DNA of 64,000 nt from Loripinus fragilis (taxonomy: Eukaryota > Mollusca > Bivalvia > Lucinida > Lucinidae): NCBI GenBank assembly GCA_964019695.1, contig OZ026524.1:65870223-65934222 (forward strand). Direction: 5' to 3'. Made by a program: the position numbers and the translations under genes. Below the pieces are notes generated by a model that was not told the origin of the DNA, made no database searches, and saw nothing but the letters and a program-made list of their open reading frames with translations. This document shows positions 63,991 through 64,000 of this stretch, piece after piece; position 1 is the first letter of the stretch; each line of letters starts with the position of its first letter.

Positions 63991-64000
63991 ATTCTGTCAA

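Overview
The window is eukaryotic nuclear DNA and reads like a mollusc genome, probably a heterodont bivalve. It is AT-rich, almost free of host genes, and packed with hairpin MITEs, tRNA-derived SINEs ending in CAAA repeats, and one full-length APE-type LINE. It also carries one full-length DIRS-group (Ngaro-like) tyrosine-recombinase retrotransposon and a 200-base assembly gap. The bivalve assignment rests on my recollection of the dispersed palindrome families and is inference. There are no bacterial signals (operons, Shine-Dalgarno sites, CRISPR).

Layout. (1) 1-9 kb, 'unit A': an upstream block with a TATA-like box, one intact single-exon gene for an unrecognised multi-pass membrane protein (1402-2265), then transposon-rich flank. 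(2) 11.2-39.4 kb, 'unit B': a second copy of the same locus. Its order is the same but it is expanded about threefold by insertions, each recognisable because unit A keeps the empty site: a 213-bp TA-flanked MITE (11812-12024), a 7-kb LINE (12790-19781) with a 158-bp target duplication, a 5-kb Ngaro-like element (19995-24953), and three elements that cut the gene copy into pieces (25155-25390, 25412-27951, 28011-30840). Downstream lie a nested MITE pair and a 3.5-kb foldback element (32507-36034). The unit-B gene copy is a pseudogene: it has a frameshift, three insertions, a small deletion and a nonsense substitution.

(3) 39.5-52.5 kb: dispersed MITEs, SINEs, a TA-flanked 841-bp element, and a 3.5-kb element with G-rich subterminal repeats (47296-50791). 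(4) 52.9-59.2 kb: a tandem repeat of about 140 bp interrupted by a 5-kb composite with nested inverted repeats. Inside it is a decayed protein of the 'HAFTGCDT / LPPCKDAL' type, in two oppositely oriented halves. (5) 59.2-64 kb: dispersed repeats, the gap (60779-60978), and a 200-212-bp tandem array whose monomers carry a hairpin.

Intact protein-coding capacity is limited to the unit-A membrane protein, LINE ORF1 and ORF2, and Ngaro gag, RT/RNase H (with one in-frame stop) and tyrosine recombinase. The strongest material for follow-up is the paired filled and empty sites of the duplicated locus, the 158-bp target duplication, the giant foldback, and two sequence-unrelated elements that share one end architecture: short GC-rich inverted ends, 6-bp target duplications, and subterminal repeats in direct orientation at both ends.
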